A stretch of 64,000 bases of DNA from Mixophyes australis (taxonomy: Eukaryota > Chordata > Amphibia > Anura > Limnodynastidae): positions 96,581,771-96,645,770 of the forward strand of contig JAVHZZ010000009.1 of the NCBI GenBank assembly GCA_036250195.1, read 5' to 3'. Shown here in pieces: positions 25,851-35,840 of the stretch (position 1 is its first letter; the number at the start of each line of letters is the position of its first letter). The notes beneath the pieces are model-generated. The model made no database searches. It had not been told where the DNA came from and worked only from the letters and a program-made list of their open reading frames with translations. The translations under genes were made by a program, and so were the position numbers.

Positions 25851-26738
25851 ATGGGAAAGCACGCTGCAAGTAACACTGCTGCCAGCAAGCTGGAGAAATA
25901 TGCTCGCACTAATCCTGCTACAGCGGCAGGGGGAGCTCCTGCGTCTGAGCTGCGGGTACCCCAGTCTTCTACAGACGCAGAAACACCTGCTGATTCTACT
26001 CTTCAGGAGGTCCTGAAAGCCATTGCTGCCTCTGAAAAGAAGGTAATGGATAAAATCGGAGAAGTGCAGGTTGATTTGTCATTGATGCGGCAGGACTTTC
26101 AGAAAATTAGGGAACGTGTGTCGGAGACAGAGGCTCGCATATCTATACTTGAAGATACTACAGTCCCTTTACCGCAGAAGGTTGCCGGTCTGGAGGCTCA
26201 GATGGTGTCAGTTAGACAGAAAATGTCAGATATGGAGGGTCGCCTCAGACGCAGTAACATTCGACTGGTGGGTCTCCCTGAGAAGGCGGAGGGAAATGCT
26301 CCGGAGACATTTCTTGAAAACTGGATGATCCAGCTATTCGGCAGAGAGGAGTTCACGGCCCAGTTTGCGGTGGAAAGGGCACATCGGATCCCGACACAGA
26401 GACCACCTCCTGGTGCACAGCCGCGCACATTTATTGCCAAGATGTTGCATTATAAAGATCGGGATGCTATCCTGCGATTGGCTCGGATTAAGGGCCCCCT
26501 GATGCATGAAAACCAGAGAGTTGCTGTATTTCCTGACTTTTCGGTGGATGTGCAAAAAAGCAGAGCACAATTTCTACAGGTGAAACGTCGTCTTCGTGAA
26601 ATGCAATTGCCATATGCTATGCTCTTCCCGGCAAGATTGAGGGTGATTGCAGATGGGACTACCCTTTTCTTTGGATCATCGTCTGAGGCGACTCACTGGC
26701 TGGATAGGAGAGCTCCTAGTGGTCTTCGTCCGGATTGA
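25851..26738 (+). CDS. L1 ORF1p, RNA-binding chaperone
   Basis: An intact 295-aa frame. Residues about 48-135 form a heptad-rich coiled coil (LQEVLKAIAASEKKVMDKIG onward), which in L1 ORF1p drives trimerisation. RRSNIRLVGLPE at about 136-147 starts the RRM-like domain, with WMIQLFG and VERAHRIPT following as in Transposase_22 proteins. The C-terminal domain includes RTFIAKMLHYKDRDAILRLA and VFPDFS. The family coats L1 RNA and forms the cytoplasmic RNP with ORF2p. The length is slightly shorter than mammalian ORF1p (about 340-370 aa). The start is the first in-frame ATG after the 5' UTR (GCCATCATGG). No lesion is visible. Expression cannot be judged from sequence. Confidence 0.93.
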   Translation: MGKHAASNTAASKLEKYARTNPATAAGGAPASELRVPQSSTDAETPADSTLQEVLKAIAASEKKVMDKIGEVQVDLSLMRQDFQKIRERVSETEARISILEDTTVPLPQKVAGLEAQMVSVRQKMSDMEGRLRRSNIRLVGLPEKAEGNAPETFLENWMIQLFGREEFTAQFAVERAHRIPTQRPPPGAQPRTFIAKMLHYKDRDAILRLARIKGPLMHENQRVAVFPDFSVDVQKSRAQFLQVKRRLREMQLPYAMLFPARLRVIADGTTLFFGSSSEATHWLDRRAPSGLRPD

Positions 26739-27374
26739 AGATGCTCCTGGTGATGTATTGGTCTATTGAACTGAGATGATACCACTAAGGACTATGTGCC
26801 TTTGATAGCTATAATGTTTTGGATAATATATATCACTTGGATGTATGTTTATATAAAATTGAAATACTGTCATTAATACTGTAGGTATTTGGATACTTAT
26901 ATGTTATGTATAAGGTGATAGCATTTGAAACTGCTGAATCCTGTTGTTGGTGCTAATAGATAGGAGGGTTAGGGGAGTACTAGGGGCGAATCTGTGGGTT
27001 GGGGAGCTTCCCTTGCTTAAAGGGTCGCGGTCTCCCTCTTCTTTTTCTTTCAGTGCATATAGGTATCTCCATAAGTACGGGGAGATAGGTGTGTGCGTTG
27101 TCTAAGGAGATGAGGGATAGTTATAAGGGGATCCAGGTATGTCTGAGTTGGGGGTGGATATACGGGGAGGGGGGTTGTTTGAATAGGGTAGGGAGGGATG
27201 AGTTCTTACAATACAGTGACAAGTATGGTACTTTATCTTTATACAAATGCTTTCGGATGTTGAGACTGTCTATCTTGGTAAATGCTAATGTGGCTGGTTG
27301 GTGGCTGGGTGTCTGCCTGGGCTGGAAGGGGTTGACGGTTATGGTGAGATGCTTCATGTGTATTCCCTTGTGCT
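26739..27374. other. L1 inter-ORF region
   Basis: A 636-bp spacer separates ORF1 and ORF2. A 102-codon frame (27089-27397) overlaps the start of ORF2 in another phase, but it has no recognisable domain and is probably not coding. Confidence 0.5.
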
Positions 27375-30300
27375 ATGGCGACTGGGAAGGTGAATAAGGG
27401 GTCTATAAAAATCCTGACTTGGAATGTACGTGGTCTAAACGATAAAATTAAACGGTCTTTGGTCATATCCCAATTGAAAAAGTATGAGGCAGATGTTATA
27501 TGTTTAACTGAAACCCATTTAGTGGGAGGCAAAGTGTTGGCCCTTAAGAAACCGTGGGTTGGATGGGCATATCATGCTACTCATACGGGCCATTCTAGAG
27601 GGGTATCTCTCCTTATACGAAAGAAAGTAAATTTTATTCTGGAAGTGGTGGAGTCGGATCCATTAGGTCGATATGTTTTTGTAAGGGGCTGCTTCGATTC
27701 CAAACGTATAAACCTGCTATCAGTCTATGTCCCCCCTCCCTATAGTGGTGAGGTCCTAAAAAAGTGCAGTGATTTTATTTCTCTGTCTCCTGATACTCCA
27801 GTGATCTGCTGTGGGGATTTCAATAATGTGTTGGATTCTAATGTTGACAGGTGGAGGGAGGTGGGGGACAATACACATGCTAAGAGATCAAAGTTTGCTG
27901 ATTTGGTGGCAGAAATGGGTTTGGTGGATGTGTGGCGCCTGAGGCATCCGGCAGAGGTTTGTTTCTCATGTTTCTCCACTTCATATAACGCCTTCTCCTG
28001 AATTGATCTAGGACTTGTATCGGGGGAACTGCTGCCGGCTGTCTCTGGTGTCGCATATTTGCCAAGGGGAATTTCAGATCACTCTCCATTGATATTAACA
28101 GTTGAACTTAATGTTTCTCGAGGTCAAGCATTCTGGAGGCTTAACCCCTTTTGGTTGACATTATTACAGGATGGAAATATTTTAGAGTCCCAATGGGAGG
28201 AGTACTTTGCTACCAATGTGGATACAGCAGCCCTGTCTGTCGTTTGGGATTCCTTTAAGGCGTTTTTAAGAGGCTCTTTAATTAGAAGCATCAACTGTTT
28301 CAAGAGAGAATCTAGGCTGAAAGGCGATAGATTGGAAAAAGAGGTTGTGCGGTTGGAGGAAGTATATCTCTCTTCTCATGCGGTTTCTGATAGGATGGCT
28401 TGGTTAACAGTACAGAGAGAGTGGTCGGATTATTTGCTAGATAAATCAAGGCGTAAGTTGTTATTTGCTAAACATACACAATACTTTGAAGCAGATAAGT
28501 GTGGTAGGTTTTTAGCTTATTTGGCTAGGTCTGAAAGGGCGGCGACTGTAATGGCGGGGATTACTGATACTTTGGGTGTCGTACATACCGTGACTGAAGA
28601 GATTAGTGATGTTTTCTATACGTATTTCAAAGAGGCTTATACGTCAAGAGCTGAGTACTCAGACTCTGATTTAGATACGTTCCTGGCGGCTGTTTCCATA
28701 CCCGAACTGAGTATAGATGGTAGAGAAAGTTTGGAATTGTCAATTTCTGATGAGGAGATTGTAGCTGCAATATCATCGTTCCCAAATGGTAGGGCTTCGG
28801 GCATAGATGGGATACCCATAGAGCTGTATAAGAAACATCTGGGGTTTTTTGTGCCTCGCCTGAAGGACATGTTTACAAGTTTTAGAGATCAGGGGTGTGT
28901 GTCTCCGTCTATGTCTGAAGCCATTATAGTTCTTATCCCTAAAACGGGAAAGGATCCCTTATTTCCAGAATCATACAGACCGATATCGTTACTGGCAACG
29001 GATATTAAGATTTTAGCAAAAATTTTGGCGACACGGTTGAACCGGGTGATTAGTGAGATAGTGCATCCTGATCAAACCGGTTTTATGCCAGGAAAATCTA
29101 CGGCCATAAATCTGCGAAGGCTTGTCATTTACAGTTGCCCCATCCTCCTCCGGAGGAGGCGGTGGTGGTGTCCTTGGACGCCGCTAGGGCCTTTGACTCT
29201 GTGGAGTGGAGGTACCTGTGGGCGGTGCTTTTGAAATTTGGGTTTGGACCGTTTTTTATTCAGTGGATTAGACTTTTGTATTCTTGTCCTACAGCTAGAG
29301 TCTGTGTAAATGGCTTTATGTCCCGCCAGTTTGTTATGGGCAGAGGTACCAGACAGGGATGTCCCCTGTCCCCTGCTCTGTTTGCCCTTGCCATAGAGCC
29401 ATTGGCATGTGTAGTAAGAATGCAGCCAGATATTACTGGTTTAAGGATGGGCTGCAGGACGGACAAGATTGCCCTCTATGCAGATGATATGCTACTTTTT
29501 TTGTCATATCCTGATAAATCATTGCCAAATCTACTCCATGTGGTCTCAGTGTTCGGTAGATACTCGGGACTTTTGATTAACTGGGATAAATCTAGCGTAA
29601 CTCCGATCAAGGGAACCTGCCCTACGGGCCAAGTTCTGCAGACTTCTCTTAAATGGGTTCCGGTATTTAAATATCTTGGTATCTGGATTTCTAGTGATAT
29701 GGGTCAGTATATTCAGCGTAATGTTCAACCTCAGATTGATTATCTTAAGAGCCGAGTTGGGGTGTGGAAGCAGCTGCCACTGTCGGTCACAGGTAGAATT
29801 AATCTGGTCAAAATGATAGTTCAACCAAAGTTTCTGTATGTTTTGCAGCAGTCGCCGGTCTATATCCCCATAGTACATTCCGTTACATAGAACGTCTTAT
29901 GGCCTCTTTGGTATGGGCGGGCAGGAGGGCAAAGGTTAAACTCACTACTCTATATCGTACTCGAGGATCGGGGGGCTTGGCTTTGCCGAATCTACGGCTT
30001 TATTATTTTTCCTCCCAGTTAGCACATATTGAAATTTGGTTTAGGTCAAGGCTGGGTCTAGACTTGCATGATTTTTTGGTTTCTGAGACAGGATCTAGTC
30101 ATACACGTGTGCAGTTTCTTCTGGCCGGAAGAAAAGTTGGGAGGGACCCCCCTTTATTAATACAGGCCATGAAGGTTTGGAGATTGTCGTCCCAGATTGG
30201 AGGGGGATTGGATCTAGATCCATGCACTCCACTATGGGACAATTTGGATTTTGGAGAACTGATTAAGATGGAGGGGGCTGGAGCTTGGCGGAACTACAAT

Positions 30301-31161
30301 ATAACACACATTGGACAATTGTATGACAACGGTATATTATATTCATTTGAACAACTTCAGACACTACATGAACTACCTAGGGGTTACTTTTATAGATATC
30401 TGCAATTAAGACATGCTCTGGCCTCGCAGTTTCGGGAAGCTACCCCGAGCTTTAACGCAGATTCCTTAAGGGTGCAACTGTCAAGGTTGGGCCAGAGGCG
30501 GAAAATCTCTTTTCTGTACTCAATTTTGGTGGAAGGATCTGGCGAAGGGGGCTTGCCGGAGCTGCGATGCAGGTGGGAGGGGGACCTGGGGCGTCTTAGT
30601 GATAAGGCATGGGGTATGGTGTTATGTAGCCCAAAGGAGGTCATCACATCAATTAGATTTCGCCAAGTTCAATTTTTTCTGTTACACAGAGCATATCTCA
30701 CCCCTCTTCGGCTTTCTAAGTTCAGTGGTGGTCAGAAAGTGTTGTGTCCCAAATGTAGGAGCGAGGAGGGGGGCTTCTGGCATATGCTTTGGGAGTGTCC
30801 GCTGGTTTCATCCTTTTGGGGAGAAGTGGAGGACTGTATTAAAAGATTGGAGGTGGGAGTGATTGCCCTGAGTCCAAAGCTCTGTATATTCGGTTTAGGC
30901 CTGAACAAAAAAACTCGTAGACTCATTAGATTGCTTATCAATACGTTACTCATGCTGGCAAAGGTAGTGATAGCTAGGAAATGGATGGCACCAGAAGCTC
31001 CAACATTGAATAGCTGGATTGAACTTGTTAACGATACAGTTGGCCATGAAAGGTTCATGTATACCAGCAGGAATTTGGTGGATAAATATGAAAGAATATG
31101 GTATAGATGGAGGATATCCCCGTATGTCACGGAGGGATTGAGGGAAGTGGAACTCTCCTGA
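27375..31161 (+). pseudogene. L1 ORF2p, endonuclease/reverse transcriptase, disrupted
   Basis: About 1262 codons. The endonuclease (27375 to about 28110) shows WNVRGLN, LTETHL, SVYVPP, CGDFNN and ISDHSPL, so the catalytic positions of the APE fold are present. The reverse transcriptase (about 28900-29900) shows SYRPISLL, DQTGFMPGKS, SLDAARAFDSVEW, TRQGCPLSPALF and the catalytic LYADDMLLF. The C-terminal part has a C-x2-C-x8-H-x4-C motif near 30745-30805. Lesions are an in-frame TGA at 27999-28001, a frameshift near 29122-29127 and another near 29868-29875. The TGA sits where related proteins usually have arginine, so CGA-to-TGA decay is likely. The protein would nick DNA and prime reverse transcription in the nucleus. 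This copy should yield only truncated pieces. Confidence 0.95.
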
Positions 31162-31430
31162 TTGAAGCTTGGGACAGACATCCAGCCACCTATTATGTTA
31201 TTAAGATCAATGATTGTATCTTGTATTACCAAAGCTGTACCATTATTTCACTATATCTGGAAAAAAAAAATGTATATATCCTTACTTGGAAATGTGAATG
31301 TTAATGTTTTTTGTTTTTTCTAAATTGCATGGTGTATAAATACCTGACAATGCTTGTAACACTGTATGGGGTATAGTTGGGGGGATAGCCTACTGTGATG
31401 GGCTTTTTTGTTGTTTAAAGGAAAAAATAC

Positions 31431-31436
31431 AATAAA
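31431..31436 (+). terminator. L1 poly(A) signal
   Basis: AATAAA lies 20 bp before the short A-tract at the element's 3' end. Confidence 0.8.
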
Positions 31437-31455
31437 ATTTTACCTGATTTAAAAA

Positions 31456-31470
31456 AAAAGTTGTCATCAA
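31456..31470. repeat. L1 target-site duplication, right copy
   Basis: Exact repeat of 25098-25112. It overlaps the A-tail, so the boundary is ambiguous by a few A residues. Confidence 0.95.
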
Positions 31471-31499
31471 AAACAGTTACAGAGAACCAGCAAAGCAAT

Positions 31500-32975
31500 T
31501 CAGCAACACACAATTTTTTTTCCTGCTTGTACAAAAGAAACATATTCCAACACTGGGGGGGAGGGTGACTGACAGATAAGGGGAAGGTGGAAATTAGGGA
31601 AAGAGGGAGGGGGGCAATAGGAGGGATAATTGGGTTCAAATTAAAAAAAAAAAAACAGTTTGCAACAGGAAATCAATCCAGGATAACTCAGCTTAGTGCC
31701 ATCTTGGTATAAAAGTTGTTACTGTGGTGTGAGAGAATATAATGCTGTTTTGCAGTAGTCGGTCATCTCCTTAAATTCCAGCCAAGTGGCTGTAAACTCA
31801 GAGTTACGATTACTGGCCGATAGGGTCAGATCCTCCATGAACATATAAAAATCAATGCGTTTGAACCACTCAGACATAGTAGGAGGTGAGGGAGACTTCC
31901 AATGGACCGGGATCAGAGACTTTGCTGTATTGTTTAAATGTTTAAGGAGTGATTTTTTCTAAGAGGAAATGGGAATGCTGGACGACAGGAGCCAGAATCC
32001 AGGGTCAGTCGGCACATCCGCACCCGTGATCAATTTAGAGAGGTGTATTATGTCGTTCCAAGTAGAGATCTTAGGACAGGACCACCAGATGTGGAGTTGA
32101 GAACCTACATAAGAGTTACATCTCCAACAAAGAGGGGATACTGACGGCGAAAATTTATTTAATAATACGGGACATCTGTACCATCGTGTTAAAATTTTGT
32201 ATTGGGTTTCCACAATAGTGGTGTTTTGTGAACAGGCATGAGTAGCCATGAACACTTTTGACCAGCAGATTGGCCCAATAATCTCTTGTAGATCTCTCTC
32301 CCATGAATCTGTGAAACAAGGCTTTTGTGTGAATTTATCCTCAATGAGCAATTTGTAGATTGATGAAACAGTATGTTTGGGTGTGCTTTGGAGAGTACAC
32401 AGAGTCTCAAAAGGCATAAGCGACCTGTTGATCTTAGCTAAAATACCCTTTGAGTGGAGAAGAGAACAGAGTTGTAAATATCTCCAATGTTCGTTTGTGG
32501 GAAGTGAGACATCTGATTGGAGTTCCCCGAACTCTCGGATGATACCATTCTTGAGCAGGTAACTTAATCGTTGGGCACCTCTCTGAGTCCAAGCAGCAAA
32601 TTGACTGAACTGAAGTCCAGGTGAGAAGTCCCTGTTGCCCAAAAAGAAAGTCAAGGGGGATATAATCGTGGAAATACTTTGGCTCTCCCTAATCTGCTTC
32701 CAACAATCTAGTGTGGGCCCAATAGTGAGGTGTGTGAGTTTGGGTATAATCGGGAGTCACGGCATCAGGTGTAGTGGGGTTGGCATTCCCTCACCTTCTA
32801 TGAAAATCCACTGTTTACTTTTCACTTGTCTTGTCCACTCCAGAACTCTAGTGAGCATAGAAGCTTGGTAGTAACACCAGAAGTGTGGAGGCTGTAAGCC
32901 TTCTTGATGTCTTCGTCTATAGAGTACATCATGCTTAAACCTCGGCCGTCTACCCCCCCAGATGCAGACCAATAT
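31500..32975 (-). pseudogene. 5'-truncated L1 ORF2 remnant, antisense
   Basis: From 32972 to 31959 a single minus-strand phase reads as the L1 ORF2 C-terminus. IWGGRRPRFKHDVLYRRRHQ comes first, then HFWCYYQASML. One in-frame stop at 32757-32759 is followed by LPIIPKLTHLTIGPTLD, and later come THACSQN and LTRWYRCPVLL. The terminal C-x2-C-x8-H-x4-C motif lies in CWRCNSYVGSQLHIWWSCP. Only one stop interrupts about 340 codons, so it is better preserved than the remnant at 22.7 kb. It lacks endonuclease and catalytic RT. The 3' UTR probably runs to a T-tract near 31513. The full-length L1 sits immediately to the left, possibly inserted into this element's tail. Confidence 0.88.
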
Positions 32976-33194
32976 TTATATTTCATAAGCTTATGCTTAT
33001 ACTACCACGAAAAACTGCATGCAAGATGTAGCTTAATTTAAAATGTTTTGTATTCTACTTAACAGTCTAATTGGTACAATCTTATACATAATACAGTGTA
33101 GTAAGCAAAGTATACAACATCAAGTTTGCTCTATTAGCATAGATGATATCAGAGATGTTTATACAACACATTACATTCATTGATTGTTTTATAA

Positions 33195-33226
<32 letters not shown>

Positions 33227-33530
33227 ATCAGAATCACTGTTACCTACTGAAGTTAAGAGTGTGTGTCAGCATGTATTGTGTGGGATTGTGTAGTATGTGT
33301 GTGGGAAGGGGGGCTGTAGGAGAGGCAAAGTCAGATGGTTCTCCATCTTGACTAACTCAGAGCAAGATGGAATACAATCTTAAATATAACATAAGCTTCC
33401 ATATACACCACAGAGACTTCACAACACTATAAAACCCAAATACAATTTATATCCTATACCACTCACATATAACCATATATTCTCACATTATGTCATCCCA
33501 AGTACCTCACACAAACTCCATAATGCACAC
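32976..33530. other. Intergenic with microsatellite
   Basis: No gene is supported. 33193-33228 is a compound (TA)n(TG)n microsatellite, potentially polymorphic. Confidence 0.7.
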
Positions 33531-33905
33531 TGTAATCTCATACTTACCAACTTTCTGTTGGTCAATTCCTGGAGCCTGCGAAGGAGGTGGGCGTAACGGG
33601 GGGCGTGGCTCCAAAATGGCGTCACTTTGGAGCCGCGTAACGGGGGGCGTGGCTCCAAAATGGCGTCATTTTGGACCCGCTCCCATGACGTGATGATGCA
33701 AAACGCGTCATTTGACAGCGGGGGGCGGGGCCAAACGCCGCGATTCACCGGGAATTGCGGCGTTTGGGACTTAATTCTGCCCACTTCACTAGGAAGTGGG
33801 CAGAATTATCCAGATGTGGGAGATTGCCACACTCGCCCGGGAGACTCTCGCAAAATGCGGGAGTCTCCCGGACATTCCGGGAGAGTTGGCAAGTATGTGT
33901 AATCT
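33531..33905. repeat. hAT-type MITE with perfect 8-bp duplication
   Basis: The element proper is 33539-33897, with ends CATACTTACCAACTTTCTG and its counterpart AGAGTTGGCAAGTATG. The duplication TGTAATCT is exact at 33531-33538 and 33898-33905, which fits hAT transposition. The interior is GC-rich with GGGGGGCGTGGCTCCAAAAT repeated about 45 bp apart. Related copies are at 41209, 42232 and, decayed, about 1222 and 17975. Confidence 0.9.
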
Positions 33906-34499
33906 TCATCGTGCATTGCAGCAGCCACTACACACTATCCACATTATGCTTCTCACATTATTCCATTCAGCTACCTCACACAATCTACAACTATCTCACA
34001 TAGAAACTTGTACTTTTTATATCACGCTTCATATGCATGTGTGTAGGAGAAGATGTCTCTTCATAACATTGTAAGTTCAGATTCCGGCATGACATCCTTT
34101 ATCATATAAAACACTTAACACTATTAAATCCTTAGTATGCCCAGACAATAGTACACAGTCCTATATCAATGCATATAATATCATTCATTTCACATGCAAT
34201 CACAAAGACAAATCCCTAGAACTTCATTCATATCACAATCAAAAACTATACATATTCCATTCACACACATAATTCCATAACTTCAGTAACTCCACTCCCT
34301 TCAATTTACAGTCTCCAAAAAAATTATACTTGCCAACATGTTTAACTATGTGTGTCCAGTGAATGTGAAAGGAGATCTCAGGCCTGTGTAATGAGATTTA
34401 AAAGCTTCTGGCTCACAGCCAGAGCTGGATTACGGCTTTCGGGGGCAGGTGGCACCTATTGTCATCTTTCACAATAGAGAAAAACTATGTTATTGTTGC
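33906..34499. other. Intergenic
   Basis: Nothing recognisable; AT-rich, with many CACA and CATT runs. Confidence 0.4.
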
Positions 34500-35840
34500 A
34501 CTCATATTTCCCTTCCATGCCTCTCATTTCCCTTCCATGCCTCTCATTCCCCTTCCATGCCTCTCATTCCCCTTATATGCCTCTCATTCCCCTTCCATGC
34601 CTCTCATTCCCCTTACATGCCTCTCAGCCCTCTTCCATGCCTGTCATTCCCCTTCCATGCCTCTCATTCCCCTTCCATGCCTCTCATTCCCCTTCCATGC
34701 CTCTCATTCCCCTTCCATGCCTCTCATCCCCCTTACATGCCTCTCCTTCCCCTTCCATGCCTCTCATTCCCCTCCCATGCCTCTCATCCCCCTTACATGC
34801 TTCTCATTCCCCTTCCATGCCTCTCATTCCCCTTACATGTCTCTCATTCCCTATACATGCCTCTCATTCCCCTTCCATCCCCCTTCCATGCCTCCCATTT
34901 CCCTTCCATGCCTCTCATCCCCCTTCCATGTCTCTCATTTCCCTTCCATGTCTCTCATTTCCCTTCCATGCCTCTCATTCCCCTTCCATGCCTCTCATTC
35001 CCCTTCCATGCCTCTCATTCCCCTTACATGCCTCTCAGCCCTCTTCCATGCCTCTCATTCTCCTTCCATGCCTCTCATTCCCCTTCCATGCCTCTCATTC
35101 CCCTTACATGCCTCTCATTCCCCTTCCATGCCTCTCATTCCCCTTCCATGCCTCTCATCCCCCTTACATGCCTCACATTCCCCTTCCATGCCTCTCATTC
35201 CCCTTCCATGCCTCTCATCCCCCTTACATGCCTCTCATTCCCCTTACATGCCTCTCATTCCCCTTACATGCCTCTCATTCCCTATACATGCCTCTCATTC
35301 CCCTTCCATGCCTTTCATCCCCCTTCCATGCCTCCCATTTCCCTTTCATGCCTCTCATCCCCCTTCCATGTCTCTCATTTCCCTTACATGCCTCTCATTC
35401 CCCTTCCATGCCTCTCATTCCCCTTACATGCCTCTCATTCCCCTTCCATGCCTCTCATTCCCCTTCCATGCCTCTCATTCCCCTTCCATGCCTCTCATCC
35501 CCCTTACATGCCTCTCCTTCCCCTTACATGCCTCTCATTCCCCTTCCATGCCTCTCATCCCCCTTACATGCCTCTCATTCCCCTTACATGCCTCTCATTC
35601 CCCTTACATGCCTCTCATTCCCTATACATGCCTCTCATTCCCCTTCCATGCCTTTCATCCCCCTTCCATGCCTCCCATTTCCCTTCCATGCCTCCCATTT
35701 CCCTTCCATGCCTCTCATTTCCCTTCCATGTCTCTCATTTCCCTTCCATGCCTCTCATTTCCCTTCCATGCCTCTCATTCCCCTTCCATGCCTCTCATCC
35801 CCCTTCCATGCCTCTCATTTTCCTTCCACACCTCTTTGCA
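34500..35840. repeat. 20-bp satellite array with higher-order structure
   Basis: About 67 tandem copies of a 20-bp pyrimidine-rich unit, CATTCCCCTTCCATGCCTCT. Variants (CTTACATG, CTATACATG, CATCCCCC, CATTTCCC) recur in order: the rare CCTATACATG variant lies at 34850, 35281 and 35621. The last two are exactly 340 bp (17 units) apart and sit in the same variant context. All three forward frames stay open for 460-500 codons because the unit has no stop in any phase. Since 20 is not divisible by 3, each frame spells the same 20-residue peptide cycle with a different offset. These frames are not evidence of a gene. Confidence 0.95.

Larger units (their letters stand above)
25113..31455 (+). mobile_element. 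Full-length L1-clade LINE
   Basis: This is a complete non-LTR retrotransposon of 6.34 kb bounded by a perfect 15-bp target duplication. In order it holds a 738-bp GC-richer 5' UTR, ORF1 (25851-26738), an unusually long 636-bp inter-ORF region, ORF2 (27375-31161) and a 3' UTR. The 3' UTR has AATAAA at 31431 and a short A-tail. ORF1 is intact, whereas ORF2 has one in-frame stop and two frameshifts, so this copy cannot retrotranspose in cis. The protein domains place it in the L1 clade (trimeric coiled-coil ORF1p; APE endonuclease plus RT ORF2p). The low number of lesions and the perfect duplication indicate a fairly recent insertion. Confidence 0.97.

Noticed and set aside
26198..26570. Minus-strand frames inside L1 ORF1
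   Set aside because: They mirror the intact ORF1 coding sequence and have no domain of their own.
27089..27397. 102-codon frame between L1 ORF1 and ORF2 as a third L1 protein
   Set aside because: No recognisable domain, and it overlaps the real ORF2 start in another phase. Kept only as a remark on spacer length.
34500..35840. CRISPR-like array
   Set aside because: Units are contiguous 20-mers without unique spacers, in a vertebrate genome. It is a satellite.
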